Shown here piece by piece: positions 9,351 through 19,000 of a stretch of DNA of 64,000 nt. Under the pieces are notes generated by a model that had not been told where the DNA came from, did no database searches, and saw only the letters and a list, made by a program, of their open reading frames with translations. Within the stretch, counting starts at the first letter, position 1; the number at the start of each line of letters is the position of its first letter. The translations under genes were made by a program, and so were the position numbers. Origin of the DNA: Nocardia arizonensis (GTDB taxonomy: Bacteria; Actinomycetota; Actinomycetes; Mycobacteriales; Mycobacteriaceae); NCBI RefSeq assembly GCF_001310275.1, contig NZ_LGYZ01000121.1, positions 183,874-247,873 on the forward strand, read 5' to 3'.

Positions 9351-10465
9351 TGCACTTCGGCGGTGCCCTCGTAGGTCAGCACCGATTCCAGGTTGTTGGC
9401 GTGCCGCAATACCGGATAGTCCAGTGTGATGCCGTTCGCGCCGAGGATCGTCCGGCATTCGCGGGCGATGGCGATGGCCTCGCGGGTGCTGTTGAGCTTG
9501 CCCGCGCTGATCTGCTCCGGCCGCACCTCGTGCCGATCCTTGAGCCTGCCGATCCGCAAGGCGAGCAGTTGACCCTTGCCGAGTTCGAGGGCCATATCCG
9601 CGAGTTTGGCCTGGGTGAGCTGGTAGGCGGCCAGCGGTTTGTCGAAGATCTCGCGGGTGCGGGCGTAGTCGACGGTCGCGGCCAGACAGTCCCGGGCCGC
9701 GCCGAGCGCGCCGAACACGATGCCGAATCGGGCCTCGCTCAGACACGCGAGCGGTGAACTCAGACCCGAGGATTGCGGCAGCACCGCCTCGGCGGGCAGT
9801 CGCACGTCATCGAGATCGAGTTCGGCGGTCACCGACGCGCGCAGCGAGAGTTTGCGTGTCATCTCCCGCGCGGTGAACCCGGGCGTATCGGTCGGGACCA
9901 GGAAGCCACGGATTCGGTCTTCGGCGCGGGCCCACACCACCGCGACATCCGCGACCGAACCGTTGGTTATCCACATCTTCGCGCCGTTGAGCACCCAGTC
10001 ACCGCCGTCGCGCACGGCGCGGGTGCGCATACCGCCGGGATTGGAACCGAAATCGGGTTCGGTCAGACCGAAACAGCCCAGTGTCCGGCCCGCGGCCATG
10101 TCCGGTAGCCACCGCTGTTTCTGTTCCTCGGAGCCGAACAGGTGGATCGCGGTCATTGCCAGCGACCCCTGCACCGAGACCATGCTGCGCACGCCGGAGT
10201 CCACGGCCTCCAATTCCTGACAGGCCAGACCGTAACTGGTGGCCGACATGCCCGCGCAGCCGTAGCCGTCGAGATGCATACCGAGCAGACCCAGTGCGCC
10301 GAGTTCCGGTGCGAGTTCGCGAGCGGGCAGCGTGCCCGCCTCGAACCACTCCGTGATATGCGGTCGCAGCCGCCGCGCCGCGAAGGCGGCGACGGTATCC
10401 CTGATCTCTTGTTCCTCGGCGGAGAGCATGTCATCGATGGCGAAGAGTTCGTCGACGGTCAGCAT
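9302..10465 (-). CDS. Acyl-CoA dehydrogenase, glutaryl-CoA dehydrogenase-like
   Basis: The 387-residue flavoprotein shows the full acyl-CoA dehydrogenase pattern: GCFGLTEPDFGSNPGGM in the middle domain, KMWITNGSVADVAVVWAR, and catalytic Glu366 in TYEGTAEVHQLVLGRALTG. Several of these match glutaryl-CoA dehydrogenase more closely than other family members, including the arginine in GVRSMVSVQGSL (Arg93), which in the human enzyme contacts the substrate carboxylate. A role in lysine, tryptophan or dicarboxylate breakdown is therefore likely but not proven. ATG 10465 gives the family N-terminus. The gene interrupts cbs and metB and points against both. Confidence 0.85.
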   Translation of the reverse strand: MLTVDELFAIDDMLSAEEQEIRDTVAAFAARRLRPHITEWFEAGTLPARELAPELGALGLLGMHLDGYGCAGMSATSYGLACQELEAVDSGVRSMVSVQGSLAMTAIHLFGSEEQKQRWLPDMAAGRTLGCFGLTEPDFGSNPGGMRTRAVRDGGDWVLNGAKMWITNGSVADVAVVWARAEDRIRGFLVPTDTPGFTAREMTRKLSLRASVTAELDLDDVRLPAEAVLPQSSGLSSPLACLSEARFGIVFGALGAARDCLAATVDYARTREIFDKPLAAYQLTQAKLADMALELGKGQLLALRIGRLKDRHEVRPEQISAGKLNSTREAIAIARECRTILGANGITLDYPVLRHANNLESVLTYEGTAEVHQLVLGRALTGANAFR

Positions 10466-10595
10466 GGGCTTCAGCCTAGATGCGCGGTCGCGCGCGTCAT
10501 CGCGATCGCCGACGTCGCTCCGGCATCGGCGCCGATACCGTGGTTTCCGGTACGGCGCGCGATTGCCCGGGATCGACGGCATTTAGGCTGGGGCC

Positions 10596-11741
10596 ATGAC
10601 CGAGCTGGGATTCTCCACACGGGCCGTACACGCCGGATTCGAGCCGGATCCGCAGACCGGCGCGGTGAACGTGCCCATCTACGCGAGTTCGACCTTCGCC
10701 CAGGACGGGGTGGGTGGCCTGCGCGGCGGCTTCGAATACGCCCGCACCGGCAATCCGACCCGCACCGCGCTCGAGGCGAACCTCGCCGCCCTCGAATCGG
10801 GGGCGTACGGCCGCGCGTTCGCCTCCGGCATGGCCGCCACCGACTGCGCGCTGCGCGCGATCCTGCGCCCCGGCGATCACATCGTCATTCCCGATGACGC
10901 CTACGGCGGCACCTTCCGGTTGATCGACAAGGTCTTCGGTCAGTGGGGTATAGAACATTCCCCCGCGCACGTCTTCGACGTGGACGAGATGCGCGCCGCC
11001 ATCCGACCGAACACCAAACTGATCTGGGTCGAGACGCCCACCAATCCGCTGCTGAACATCGGCGATATTCCGGCGCTGGCCGATGTGGCGCACGCCGCGG
11101 GCGCGAAACTCGTGGTCGACAACACATTCGCCACCCCGTACCTGCAACAGCCGCTGCTGCTCGGCGCGGATGTCGTCACCCATTCGACTACCAAATATCT
11201 CGGCGGACATTCCGATGTCGTCGGCGGCGTACTGGTCACCAACGATCCCGAACTGGACGCGGCATTCGGATTTCTCCAGAACGGCGCGGGTGCGGTGCCG
11301 GGACCGTTCGACGCCTTCCTCACCCTGCGGGGCACCAAGACCTTGGCGCTGCGCATGGAACGCCATTGCGACAATGCCGAGACCCTCGCCGAATTCCTTA
11401 CCCGGCATCCGGCGATCTCACAGGTCATCTATCCGGGTCTGCCCGATCATCCGGGCCATGTCGTCGCCGACAAGCAGATGCGCCGATTCGGCGGCATGAT
11501 CTCGGTCCGACTGCACGGCGGGCGTGCCGCCGCACACGAATTCTGCTCGCGCACCAAGGTTTTCACCCTCGCCGAATCGCTGGGCGGGGTCGAGTCGCTC
11601 ATCGAGCACCCGGGCGCCATGACCCATGCCTCCACCGAGGGATCGGTGCTCGAGGTGCCCGCGGATCTGGTACGGCTCTCGGTCGGCATCGAGGATGTCA
11701 GCGATCTGCTCACCGATATCGAGCAGGCGTTGGCGAGCTGA
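10596..11741 (+). CDS. metB: Cystathionine gamma-synthase
   Basis: The 381-residue PLP enzyme belongs to the Cys/Met metabolism family. It has the PLP-lysine in THSTTKYLGGHSDVVGG (Lys200), the substrate motif YARTGNPTR, VETPTNPLL and ESLGGVESLIEHPGAMTHAS near the C-terminus. It joins O-succinyl- or O-acetylhomoserine with cysteine, and many actinobacterial members also cleave cystathionine. Together with Cbs it makes the transsulfuration route reversible in principle. The position downstream of cbs matches Rv1079. A hairpin follows before the convergent greA. Confidence 0.92.
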   Translation: MTELGFSTRAVHAGFEPDPQTGAVNVPIYASSTFAQDGVGGLRGGFEYARTGNPTRTALEANLAALESGAYGRAFASGMAATDCALRAILRPGDHIVIPDDAYGGTFRLIDKVFGQWGIEHSPAHVFDVDEMRAAIRPNTKLIWVETPTNPLLNIGDIPALADVAHAAGAKLVVDNTFATPYLQQPLLLGADVVTHSTTKYLGGHSDVVGGVLVTNDPELDAAFGFLQNGAGAVPGPFDAFLTLRGTKTLALRMERHCDNAETLAEFLTRHPAISQVIYPGLPDHPGHVVADKQMRRFGGMISVRLHGGRAAAHEFCSRTKVFTLAESLGGVESLIEHPGAMTHASTEGSVLEVPADLVRLSVGIEDVSDLLTDIEQALAS

Positions 11742-11748
11742 ACGCGAG

Positions 11749-11781
11749 GAGCGGCCGCTCCCGTCGCCGGGGCGGCCGCTC
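11749..11781. terminator. Hairpin between convergent metB and greA
   Basis: GAGCGGCCGC (11749-11758) pairs perfectly with GCGGCCGCTC (11772-11781) around a 13-base loop. It lies in the 64-base gap between the metB stop and the greA stop and can end transcription from either side. There is no T-tract, as is usual for actinobacterial terminators. Confidence 0.7.
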
Positions 11782-11805
11782 GAGCCGGGTTTCGTGACGA
11801 AGGGA

Positions 11806-12300
11806 TCAGCTGTGATAGGGCTCCGCACTGATCAGCGTGACCTTCATCGTATTGCCGTTGGGCAAGGTGTATTCGCGCGTCTCGCCGACCTTGGCGTCGA
11901 TCAGCGCGCCACCGAGCGGGGAGTTCGGCGAGTAGGTTTCGAGCTTCGAGTCGTTGAGGCCCTCTTCGCGGGTCGCGATCAGGAAGGTCTCGGTGTCGGA
12001 CTCGTCACCGTCGTAGTAGACCTTCACCACCGAACCCGGCAGCGCGACGCCGGATTTGGTGGGGGCCACACCGACCTTCGCGTTGTTCAGCAGCTCCTGG
12101 AGCTGACGAATGCGCGCCTCCTGCTGGCCCTGCTCCTCGCGCGCGGCGTGGTAGCCGCCGTTCTCCTTGAGGTCGCCCTCTTCCCGGCGTTCGTTGATCT
12201 CCGCAGCGATGACGGGACGATTGGCAATGAGCGCGTCGAGTTCGCCCTTGAGCCTGTCGTGCGACTCCGGGGTCAGCCAGGTCACTTGCGTCTCGGTCAT
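11806..12300 (-). CDS. greA: Transcription elongation factor GreA
   Basis: The 164-residue protein has the GreA coiled-coil with the acidic tip (ERREEGDLKENGGYHAAREEQG, aspartate and glutamates that enter the RNA polymerase secondary channel) and the C-terminal FKBP-like domain (TYSPNSPLGGALIDAKVGE). It rescues backtracked polymerase by stimulating RNA cleavage. ATG 12300 is chosen because AGGGAG lies eight bases upstream and the resulting N-terminus MTETQVTWLT matches mycobacterial GreA, which is also 164 residues. An upstream in-frame GTG at 12309 overlaps the ribosome binding site and is less likely. Confidence 0.95.
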   Translation of the reverse strand: MTETQVTWLTPESHDRLKGELDALIANRPVIAAEINERREEGDLKENGGYHAAREEQGQQEARIRQLQELLNNAKVGVAPTKSGVALPGSVVKVYYDGDESDTETFLIATREEGLNDSKLETYSPNSPLGGALIDAKVGETREYTLPNGNTMKVTLISAEPYHS

Positions 12301-12601
12301 CTCGATCACTCCCTAGTAGTTGTTCCCGGCGCACCGGGATTCCATACCGATGCGCGTTACCCGTAGGCGGGCACGCATCAGCCGACGGCTAGAGCGATCC
12401 TGGGAAGTTCTTCGAACCCCGACAGGCGCCCCGGGCAAACCCGAAAACCCGGAACTCACAGCGCTGGCCGCCAATGCAGCAAACACGGCTCCGGGCCCCG
12501 GAACCGTGTATCTCCCCATTTTAGCATGATTCACAAATACGCAGGTCGGAGTTAATTTTGCCGACCGGCTCGCCGTCGATTCGTGACCTTTGTCCGGGCC
12601 G
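12301..12601. other. Intergenic region upstream of greA
   Basis: About 300 bases separate the greA start from the stop of the DUF4307 gene on the same strand. The stretch around 12515-12560 is unusually AT-rich for this genome (TTTTAGCATGATTCACAAATA on the plus strand) and reads on the minus strand as a plausible promoter with a TAAAAT hexamer, some 220 bases before greA. The long leader between them holds no recognisable RNA element. Confidence 0.45.
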
Positions 12602-13117
12602 TCAACCCGCCCGGAGATACTCGGGAATCCGGTCGCTGCATCCGTAGATATTGCCCGCCGAAGGCCGGGTGGAGGACCGCACGACGGTGGTGAGTTCGAC
12701 CGTGCCGCTCGGCGACGGGGCGATCAGAACCTCCCGCCGACCCACCTCCGCGCCATCGCGATCCATCGCCCGAACGAAACATACGGCCGGGCGCGTCGGA
12801 TCGTCGCGGGTGACCTTCATGCGGATCGAGAGGGTGGAATCGTCGACGACGGTGTATCCGAGCTGTTCGGCGTCGATGGCGTCGGGACCGTAATTACGGA
12901 AGCCGACGTAGGCGACGCCGAGGCCCGCGAGCAGCACGATCGCGCCGATCACCGCCGGAATCCACCGCCGGTCCGCGCGTGGCCCGGCGCCCGGTCCGCG
13001 GGTCCCGTATCGATCCGCGCGCCGGGCGGCGGCATCGGCGGAGACAGTGCCGCTCGACTCCGGTTCGGGCTGATTCACGGGATCTGATTCATGGGGCTCG
13101 GCACTCCCGGGGGGCAC
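12602..13117 (-). CDS. DUF4307 single-pass membrane protein (Rv1081c-like)
   Basis: The 171-residue product has a polar N-terminus of about 50 residues, one transmembrane helix (WIPAVIGAIVLLAGLGVAYVG) and an extracytoplasmic domain with two cysteines (AVCFVRAMD and NIYGCSDR). This is the layout of DUF4307, found next to mca in mycobacteria and relatives. Its function is unknown; the conserved link with mycothiol detoxification genes is only contextual. The start is uncertain: GTG 13117 gives the length used here, GTG 13078 gives a shorter N-terminus beginning VNQPEPES. Neither has a good ribosome binding site. Confidence 0.8.
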   Translation of the reverse strand: MPPGSAEPHESDPVNQPEPESSGTVSADAAARRADRYGTRGPGAGPRADRRWIPAVIGAIVLLAGLGVAYVGFRNYGPDAIDAEQLGYTVVDDSTLSIRMKVTRDDPTRPAVCFVRAMDRDGAEVGRREVLIAPSPSGTVELTTVVRSSTRPSAGNIYGCSDRIPEYLRAG

Positions 13118-13197
13118 GTCGGAACAAAAGTGGGTCGGATGGAACTATAAGAGACGAAGACCGGACACCCGCGACCGAGAGCGATGGTGAACAAGAC
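13118..13197. promoter_or_regulatory. Divergent promoter region for DUF4307 gene and mca
   Basis: This 80-base gap separates two divergent starts. A TATAAG hexamer at 13146-13151 is the best -10 candidate for mca. I looked for a SigR-type promoter, known to drive mca in Streptomyces: GGAAC occurs at 13121 but the expected GTT at the right spacing is absent. Confidence 0.35.
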
Positions 13198-14082
13198 GTG
13201 AGTGGCCTTCGCCTCATGGCGGTGCACGCCCACCCCGACGACGAATCAAGCAAGGGCGCGGCGACCGCCGCCAGGTACGCGGACGAGGGACACGATGTCC
13301 TGGTCGTGACGTTGACCGGCGGCGAGCGGGGCAGCATCCTCAATCCCGCGATGGACACCCCCGGTGTGCTCGAGCGCATAGAGGAGGTCCGGCGCGAGGA
13401 GATGGCGGCCGCCGCCCGCGCGCTCGGCGTGCGCCAGACCTGGCTCGGATTCGTGGATTCCGGGTTGCCCGAGGGCGATCCGCCGCCGCCGCTGCCGGAG
13501 GGCTGCTTCGCGCTGGTGCCGCTGGAGGAGTCCACCGAGGCGCTGGTCCGGGTGGTCCGCGAGTTCAAACCGCATGTCATCACCACCTACGACGAGAACG
13601 GCGGCTATCCGCATCCCGATCACATCCGCTGCCACGAAGTGTCGGTGGCGGCCTTCGAGGCGGCGGGTGATCCGACGCGCTTCCCCGACGCGGGCGAGCC
13701 GTGGACGCCACTCAAGCTCTACTACGACCACGGCTTCAGCCTGAAGCGGCTCGAGACGTTCTCCGCCGAGTACGAGCGCATGGGTGAGCCCTTCCCGCTC
13801 CAGGAATGGCTGGACCGCATGCGGCAGTACGCCGACCATCGCGGGGACAAGATGATGCGGGTCACCACCCAGATCGAATGCGGCAAGTACTTCCCCCAGC
13901 GCGACGACGCACTGCGCGCACACGCCACCCAGATCGATCCGAACGGCGCGTTCTTCGCGATACCGATCGAATTCCAGCAGCGGCTGTGGCCGACCGAGGA
14001 GTTCGAACTCGCCAAGACCCGCGTGACCACCGCACTGCCGGAGAACGACCTGTTCGCCGGGATCGAGGACGACCGCCGGTGA
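13198..14082 (+). CDS. mca: Mycothiol S-conjugate amidase
   Basis: The 294-residue zinc enzyme of the LmbE/PIG-L family cleaves mycothiol S-conjugates to a mercapturic acid, which is exported, and GlcN-Ins, which is recycled. The zinc ligands are visible: AHPDDE (His12, Asp15) and GGYPHPDH (His142). The sequence tracks M. tuberculosis Mca over its whole length, including LTGGERGSILNPAMD and RDDALRAHATQIDPN. GTG 13198 gives the N-terminus SGLRLMAVHAHPDDES. The next gene overlaps the stop by four bases. Its presence shows that the organism makes mycothiol. Confidence 0.95.
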   Translation: MSGLRLMAVHAHPDDESSKGAATAARYADEGHDVLVVTLTGGERGSILNPAMDTPGVLERIEEVRREEMAAAARALGVRQTWLGFVDSGLPEGDPPPPLPEGCFALVPLEESTEALVRVVREFKPHVITTYDENGGYPHPDHIRCHEVSVAAFEAAGDPTRFPDAGEPWTPLKLYYDHGFSLKRLETFSAEYERMGEPFPLQEWLDRMRQYADHRGDKMMRVTTQIECGKYFPQRDDALRAHATQIDPNGAFFAIPIEFQQRLWPTEEFELAKTRVTTALPENDLFAGIEDDRR

Positions 14083-14339
14083 TTCTCGAGATTCTCGCGC
14101 AGACCCCCGGCACGCCGACGGGTCCCGAGTTCGGCAAGGCGTCGCCGCTGGGTCTGGCGATCATCCTGCTGCTGCTCGTCGGCACCGTGTTGCTGGTGCG
14201 ATCGATGAACCGGCACCTGAAGAACCTGCCCGCGACCTTCGAGCCGGAGCATCCCGAACCCGATCAGGAAGCCGACGATGGCACCGAACCCGGGATCGCC
14301 CGTCGGGCCGAACCCGGGGATTCCGCGAACGGCCGCTGA
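14079..14339 (+). CDS. Small single-pass membrane protein (Rv1083-like)
   Basis: The 86-residue protein has one hydrophobic helix (LGLAIILLLLVGTVLLV) followed by a short basic stretch SMNRHLKNLP and an acidic, proline-rich tail. The GTG start overlaps the mca stop (GTGA), so it is translationally coupled to mca. The same small membrane protein follows mca in mycobacteria. No function is known. It is the last core gene before the accessory region. Confidence 0.8.
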   Translation: MILEILAQTPGTPTGPEFGKASPLGLAIILLLLVGTVLLVRSMNRHLKNLPATFEPEHPEPDQEADDGTEPGIARRAEPGDSANGR

Positions 14340-14363
14340 ACGACGTGAGAATGGCGGGTGTTC

Positions 14364-14394
14364 GGCCCCCCACTCGATAATGACATTGGGGGCC
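14364..14394 (+). terminator. Hairpin after the mca operon
   Basis: GGCCCCC (14364-14370) pairs with GGGGGCC (14388-14394) over a 17-base loop, 25 bases after the stop of the small membrane protein gene. It marks a plausible end of the mca transcript and lies near the left border of the accessory region. Confidence 0.5.
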
Positions 14395-14610
14395 GCGGAT
14401 TTCCGTCGTTACCGGCCGATGACGTCCGGCTCGGGCGGATTCGGACAATTGGAATGAATCGGTCGCGGAATCGAGTCGACATATCGGGACTCCGCCTCAC
14501 GCGCAAGCGTTTTCGGCAATGGTGACAAAGGGTACTCGTCAGTAGCGTACCGCGCCGGTTGTCACCCCCGCGTGCTACGAATGCAGTACCCACTCCAGTG
14601 AAGGACTCCC

Positions 14611-15177
14611 ATGCAGACTGTGATCGGGCGGATCGACCGCGCCATCGATATGACGAGCAAGATTGTCGACGCGGTCGAGCCGGACCGATTGTCGGCGGCC
14701 ACGCCGTGCGCCGGATGGGATGTGCGGAAGGTGCTCAATCACACCGTGGGCGGTATGCGGCTGTTCGCCGCCGAGTTGGCGGGCACCGACCCGGTCGGGG
14801 CACACGACGACGACTGGCTCGGCGCCGATCCGCAGGCCGCCTTCGCCGCGGCCGCCGAAATCGACCGTGCCGCATGGCATCGCCTCGACGTGCCCGAGGC
14901 GACGGTGCGCCTGCGCTTCGGCGAGGTGTCCGCGCCCCAGGCCGCGCTGGTCCACCTCACCGAGGTGGTCGTACACGGCATCGACATCGCGCTCGCGCTG
15001 GACCGTCCCGATCTCGCCGACGATGCGCTGAGCGCCGAACTGCTCGAGGTCATGCACGAGACCGGCGGTGTCGAACCGTTCCGGCAGCCCGGCCTGTTCG
15101 GCGCCGCGCTGCCGGTCGACGCGGACGCACCCGCGCACCGCAAGCTGATGGCCTACGTGGGCCGCACCTGGAACTGA
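14611..15177 (+). CDS. TIGR03086/MDMPI-N family protein (DinB-like four-helix metal-binding fold)
   Basis: The 188-residue protein carries the signature TPCAGWDVRKVLNHTVGGMRLFA and HLTEVVVHGIDIALALDRPD of the family related to the N-terminal domain of mycothiol-dependent maleylpyruvate isomerase. The histidines in NHTVGG and in HLTEVVVHG are the likely metal ligands. Family members are proposed to be thiol-dependent transferases or isomerases; specific substrates are mostly unknown. AAGGA lies about 9 bases before the ATG. It is convergent with the GyrI-like gene, 12 bases away, and stands at the left side of the accessory region. Confidence 0.85.
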   Translation: MQTVIGRIDRAIDMTSKIVDAVEPDRLSAATPCAGWDVRKVLNHTVGGMRLFAAELAGTDPVGAHDDDWLGADPQAAFAAAAEIDRAAWHRLDVPEATVRLRFGEVSAPQAALVHLTEVVVHGIDIALALDRPDLADDALSAELLEVMHETGGVEPFRQPGLFGAALPVDADAPAHRKLMAYVGRTWN

Positions 15178-15189
15178 CACCGCTCCGGT

Positions 15190-15750
15190 TCAGTCGGCGA
15201 TCGGCCGAACCGGATGGCGCAGGATCGTTTTCATCGTCTCCGGCTTCGCCTTGCGCGGGTCGGAGAGATAGATCTCGTGATGGCGGCCGTTCATGGTGAG
15301 GCCCTCGGCGCGCATGAAGGCGTCCATGCGCGCCAGGGTCTCCGGCTCGGTGGCATATGGCCCCACGTGCATGGCCTGGATCGCGTCACCCTCGGTGAAC
15401 CGCTCATAGGTCACACCCGTGATCATGTCCGCGGTGACGGTGTCGGGCAGACGGATCATCATGGTCCAGTGCCACTGCTCGCGCGGCACGGTCAGCGGCG
15501 GCTCGTCCGACTCCACCCACCACAACCCCTCCAATTTCGGCACCACGAAGTCGGCCCCCGCCGCCTTGGCCACCTTCTTCGCCCCGTACACCGCCCGATA
15601 GAGCGCCGAAACGGCCTCGCCGTACTCGACCCCCATCGGCGCCCCCATTCCGGTCACCGTCGCATACCCGTAGGTGTCGAAGGTGCGCCGCACGGGTTGT
15701 GTCGGCGCGGAGTAGTAGTGCTTGTCGCTCTTCGCCAGATCGAGCTTCAT
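15190..15750 (-). CDS. GyrI-like small-molecule-binding domain protein
   Basis: The 186-residue protein matches the stand-alone GyrI-like family. It has paired SHS2-type modules, with YATVTGMGAPMGVEYGEAVSALY at the front and AIQAMHVGPYATEPETLARMDAFM in the second half, and the aromatic WWVESDEP of the ligand pocket. Such domains bind hydrophobic small molecules, as in the effector domains of multidrug regulators; some stand-alone members hydrolyse cytotoxic cyclopropane compounds. There is no DNA-binding domain here. The start follows GGAGG with good spacing. Confidence 0.8.
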   Translation of the reverse strand: MKLDLAKSDKHYYSAPTQPVRRTFDTYGYATVTGMGAPMGVEYGEAVSALYRAVYGAKKVAKAAGADFVVPKLEGLWWVESDEPPLTVPREQWHWTMMIRLPDTVTADMITGVTYERFTEGDAIQAMHVGPYATEPETLARMDAFMRAEGLTMNGRHHEIYLSDPRKAKPETMKTILRHPVRPIAD

Positions 15751-16015
15751 GGAGGACCTCCTGTCTCGGGATGCCCCGATCCTCTACCCTCCCGTAGCCG
15801 GAGGGACAAACGTTCAGCGGACGAGGCGGCTGGTGCGCTTTGAAGTCGAACCCGTGGAACGTGCCGCTGTGCTCGCGGTAGCCGGTCTATCTCAGCCAGC
15901 GGACACGATGTTCCTCGACATTGCCGAGGCTCGCGAGGCGCGGGGTGGGCAGATCACCATGCGGGCTGGGCCACATGTGCGCTGCTGCTTTCGGCTGTGC
16001 CGAGGCGAGAATCGG

Positions 16016-19000
16016 TCAGGCAGTCTGCGCGTCGATGGGAATGGCGGTGGTGCGTAGGTGGGTGAGTACCTCTTGCATCGCGTCGAGGTCCTTGTCGGAG
16101 AACAACTCCTCGGGGCCACGGGGGGCCATCCTGCTGAACGGGGGATCGTAGAGCGCGCCGATTTCGACGATGCCGTTCATCGTGATCGACTTGATCAACA
16201 GTTTGATGAAGTCGAGCTGATTCGCCGAGAGCGTGCGACTCTCCTGGAATTTATCGAACGCGGCGATGGCGGCTTCTTCATCGAGTCCCGCGATCGCGCG
16301 TACGAACAGGCCCAGCTGCCCGTCATGCTCGGACTTGGCCTGCTCCACATCCTCGGCTGTGCCGAATCCTTCCGCCAGGAAAATATTCTCCAGGAAAGCG
16401 ACATCCATGGTGGTGATCTGCCGGTTGCGGCGCAGCTTCTGTATCGCGATCTGGTCGACATGCTCTGCGAGGTAGGCGCGGACCTTTGCTTCGAATCGGG
16501 CCTTGCCACGAATGCCGCTCAGCGCGGTGAGTTCCTGGATGTGTAGTTGACCGAGCTCATCGGTGAAGTCGGTGTAAACGGGGCTGCGCCGGGTCGGCTT
16601 GATGTTGGCGACCAAGGTGCGCAGGCGGCGGCGGAGGGTCTCGAGCATCGGCAGGGTGACATCCTCCCACCAGGCGTCAGAGCAGATATCTTCGAGGAAG
16701 TCGTGATGTTTCGCTACTGCGGGTATGTTCTGCAAGTCCGGGCTGAGCAATTCGGTGGCGATGTCGCGCACCTGCTCCTGTAGCGCCGCGAAGCTGGGCT
16801 CGCCAGTGAGGCATGCGTACTCCAACCGCAGCATGAGGTAGTCGAAGCGTTTGGCCTGTGCGCTGTTGCCATCTTCGACGAACTCGGTAGGCAGTCCGGC
16901 GATTTCATCGAGGTCGTTGCGCTTCTGCGGAGTGATCCGCTGCCAGGCGGCGGGATCGACGAAGGCTTCCACCTGTCGCAACTTGTGGCGTACTTCGATG
17001 CTGTCAGGGTTCATTCCGGCCACCTGCTGGTGTAGCGTCTGCGCGAACTGCCAGCGCACGTCGCCGGTGCTTTCCGGTTCACCTGTCGGGATCTCAGCGG
17101 GCGTATCGCCGGGATGCTCCAGCTGGTCCAACTCCAACAGCAGGTTGGCACGTTGCCGGAACAGCTTCTCGCGCAGCGAGAGTGTCGCTCGGCCCGTTGT
17201 GGTGGGGAGGTTCTGGTTGAAGTATTCGACGTTCTGGCCCAGGTCGAACACCACGAATCCGGTCTTATGCTGTCCCGGACCGAAAAGGTTCTCGCACAGC
17301 CGGGTTCCGCGTCCGAGCATCTGCCAGAATTTGGTCTTCGACCGCACCCGCTTCGCGAACACCAGGTTCACCACGGCGGGCACGTCCAATCCGGTGTCGA
17401 GCATGTCGACCGAGATCGCGAGATAGGGCGCGCTGTTCGGCTTCTCGAACTTGTCGATGAGGCTTTGCGCGTTGTCGGCCTGGCTGGTGATGACAGTGGC
17501 GAAGTCGCCCCGGAAATGCGGGTACAGGTTGTCGAAGCGCTCGGCGATAAGCTTGGCGTGCTTCGTATTACGGGCGAAGACGATGGTCTTGCCGATGTGT
17601 TCGCCGGTATCGACCTTCAACCCGTACTCCATCACGGTTTCGAGCATCTTGTCGATGGTGTCGGCGTTGAACAGGAACTTGTTGAGATCGTCGGCGTCGA
17701 TCATGTCGGGGACGTCGCCGTCATCGGCAGCCCAGTCCGTGGACTCCCACTGTTCCTGTTCCTCGGCGGAGAGTTCGTCGTACTTGATGCCCAGGCGTGG
17801 GAACTTCAGGGGCACGTCCACGACGGTGGGCGGCACCAGGTTCTTGTCGGCTACGGCCTCGTCGAGGTCGTAGTTGTCGGTGGGCACCCCGTCCTCGAGG
17901 TGGAACAGCTGGTAGGTGTTGTGGTCGATGTCGTCGCGCGGGGTGGCGGTCAAACCGACCAGCAGCGAATCGAAGTAGGTGAAGAGCGTTCCGTATTTCT
18001 GATACACCGACCGGTGCGCCTCGTCGACGATGACCAGATCGAAATGGCCTGGTCCGAAACGCTTTATCCCGTTGAAGTCTGTCTCGTCGGCAAACGCCAT
18101 CATCGACTGATACGTGCACACGTACACCCGGCCGACGGCCTTCTTGTCGTCCAGCAGGTTCACCGTGGTCAGTCCTGGCGCGTGGGTCTTGAACGCCTTG
18201 GCCGCCTGGTTGACCAGCACCTGCCGGTCGGCCAGGAACAGCACCCGCTTCACCCAGCCCGCCCGGGCCAGCAGATCGACCAGCGCGATGGCGGTACGGG
18301 TCTTGCCTGTTCCGGTCGCCATCACCAGTAGAGCCTGGCGTCGATTATCGGCCTCGAAGCTGCCCGCGATGCGGCGAATGGCGCGAGTCTGGTAGTGTCG
18401 GTTGACGATCTGCTCGTTGATGGTTTCAGCGGAGAGCTTCTTGCGGCCGGCGCGGCGCTGAATCAGCAGCCGCAGCTCGTCCTTGGTGTAGTAGCCCTGG
18501 ACCCGGCGCGGCGGATAGCGCAGGTCATCCCACATCCAGGTCTCGAATCCATTGGTGTAGAAGATGATCGGACGCTGACCGGTCTGCCGCTCCAGTGCGT
18601 CGGCGTACTGGCGGGCTTGCTCCTTGCCCGCGATATCCGGATCCTTCGATGCGCGTTTGGCTTCGACCAATCCCAGCGGCTTACCATTGTCGTCCCACAG
18701 CACATAATCGACGCGGCCCTTACCACTTGGCGTCGGCAGTCCGGTGACCGGATACTCCCGATCCTCGAGTTTGTCGAGCAACCACCCGGCTTCGGCCAAC
18801 AGCAAGTCGATATACAACTTCCGAGTGATATCCTCGGTGTAGTCGTGCGTGTCGGGAACTATCCGGTTGGCCTGCTTGGCCGTCTTGATCTGCGCCCGTA
18901 AGTCGGTCAGCTCCGCTTCGAGATCGGCATTGGCCGCCCGTTGCTCGGCGAGATCCTTGCGCTGCTGCTCGAATTCGGCCAGCATCGCCTGAATCTCGGC

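Noticed and set aside
13118..13197. SigR-type promoter for mca
   Set aside because: A GGAAC element exists but the matching GTT at 18-19 bases is absent.
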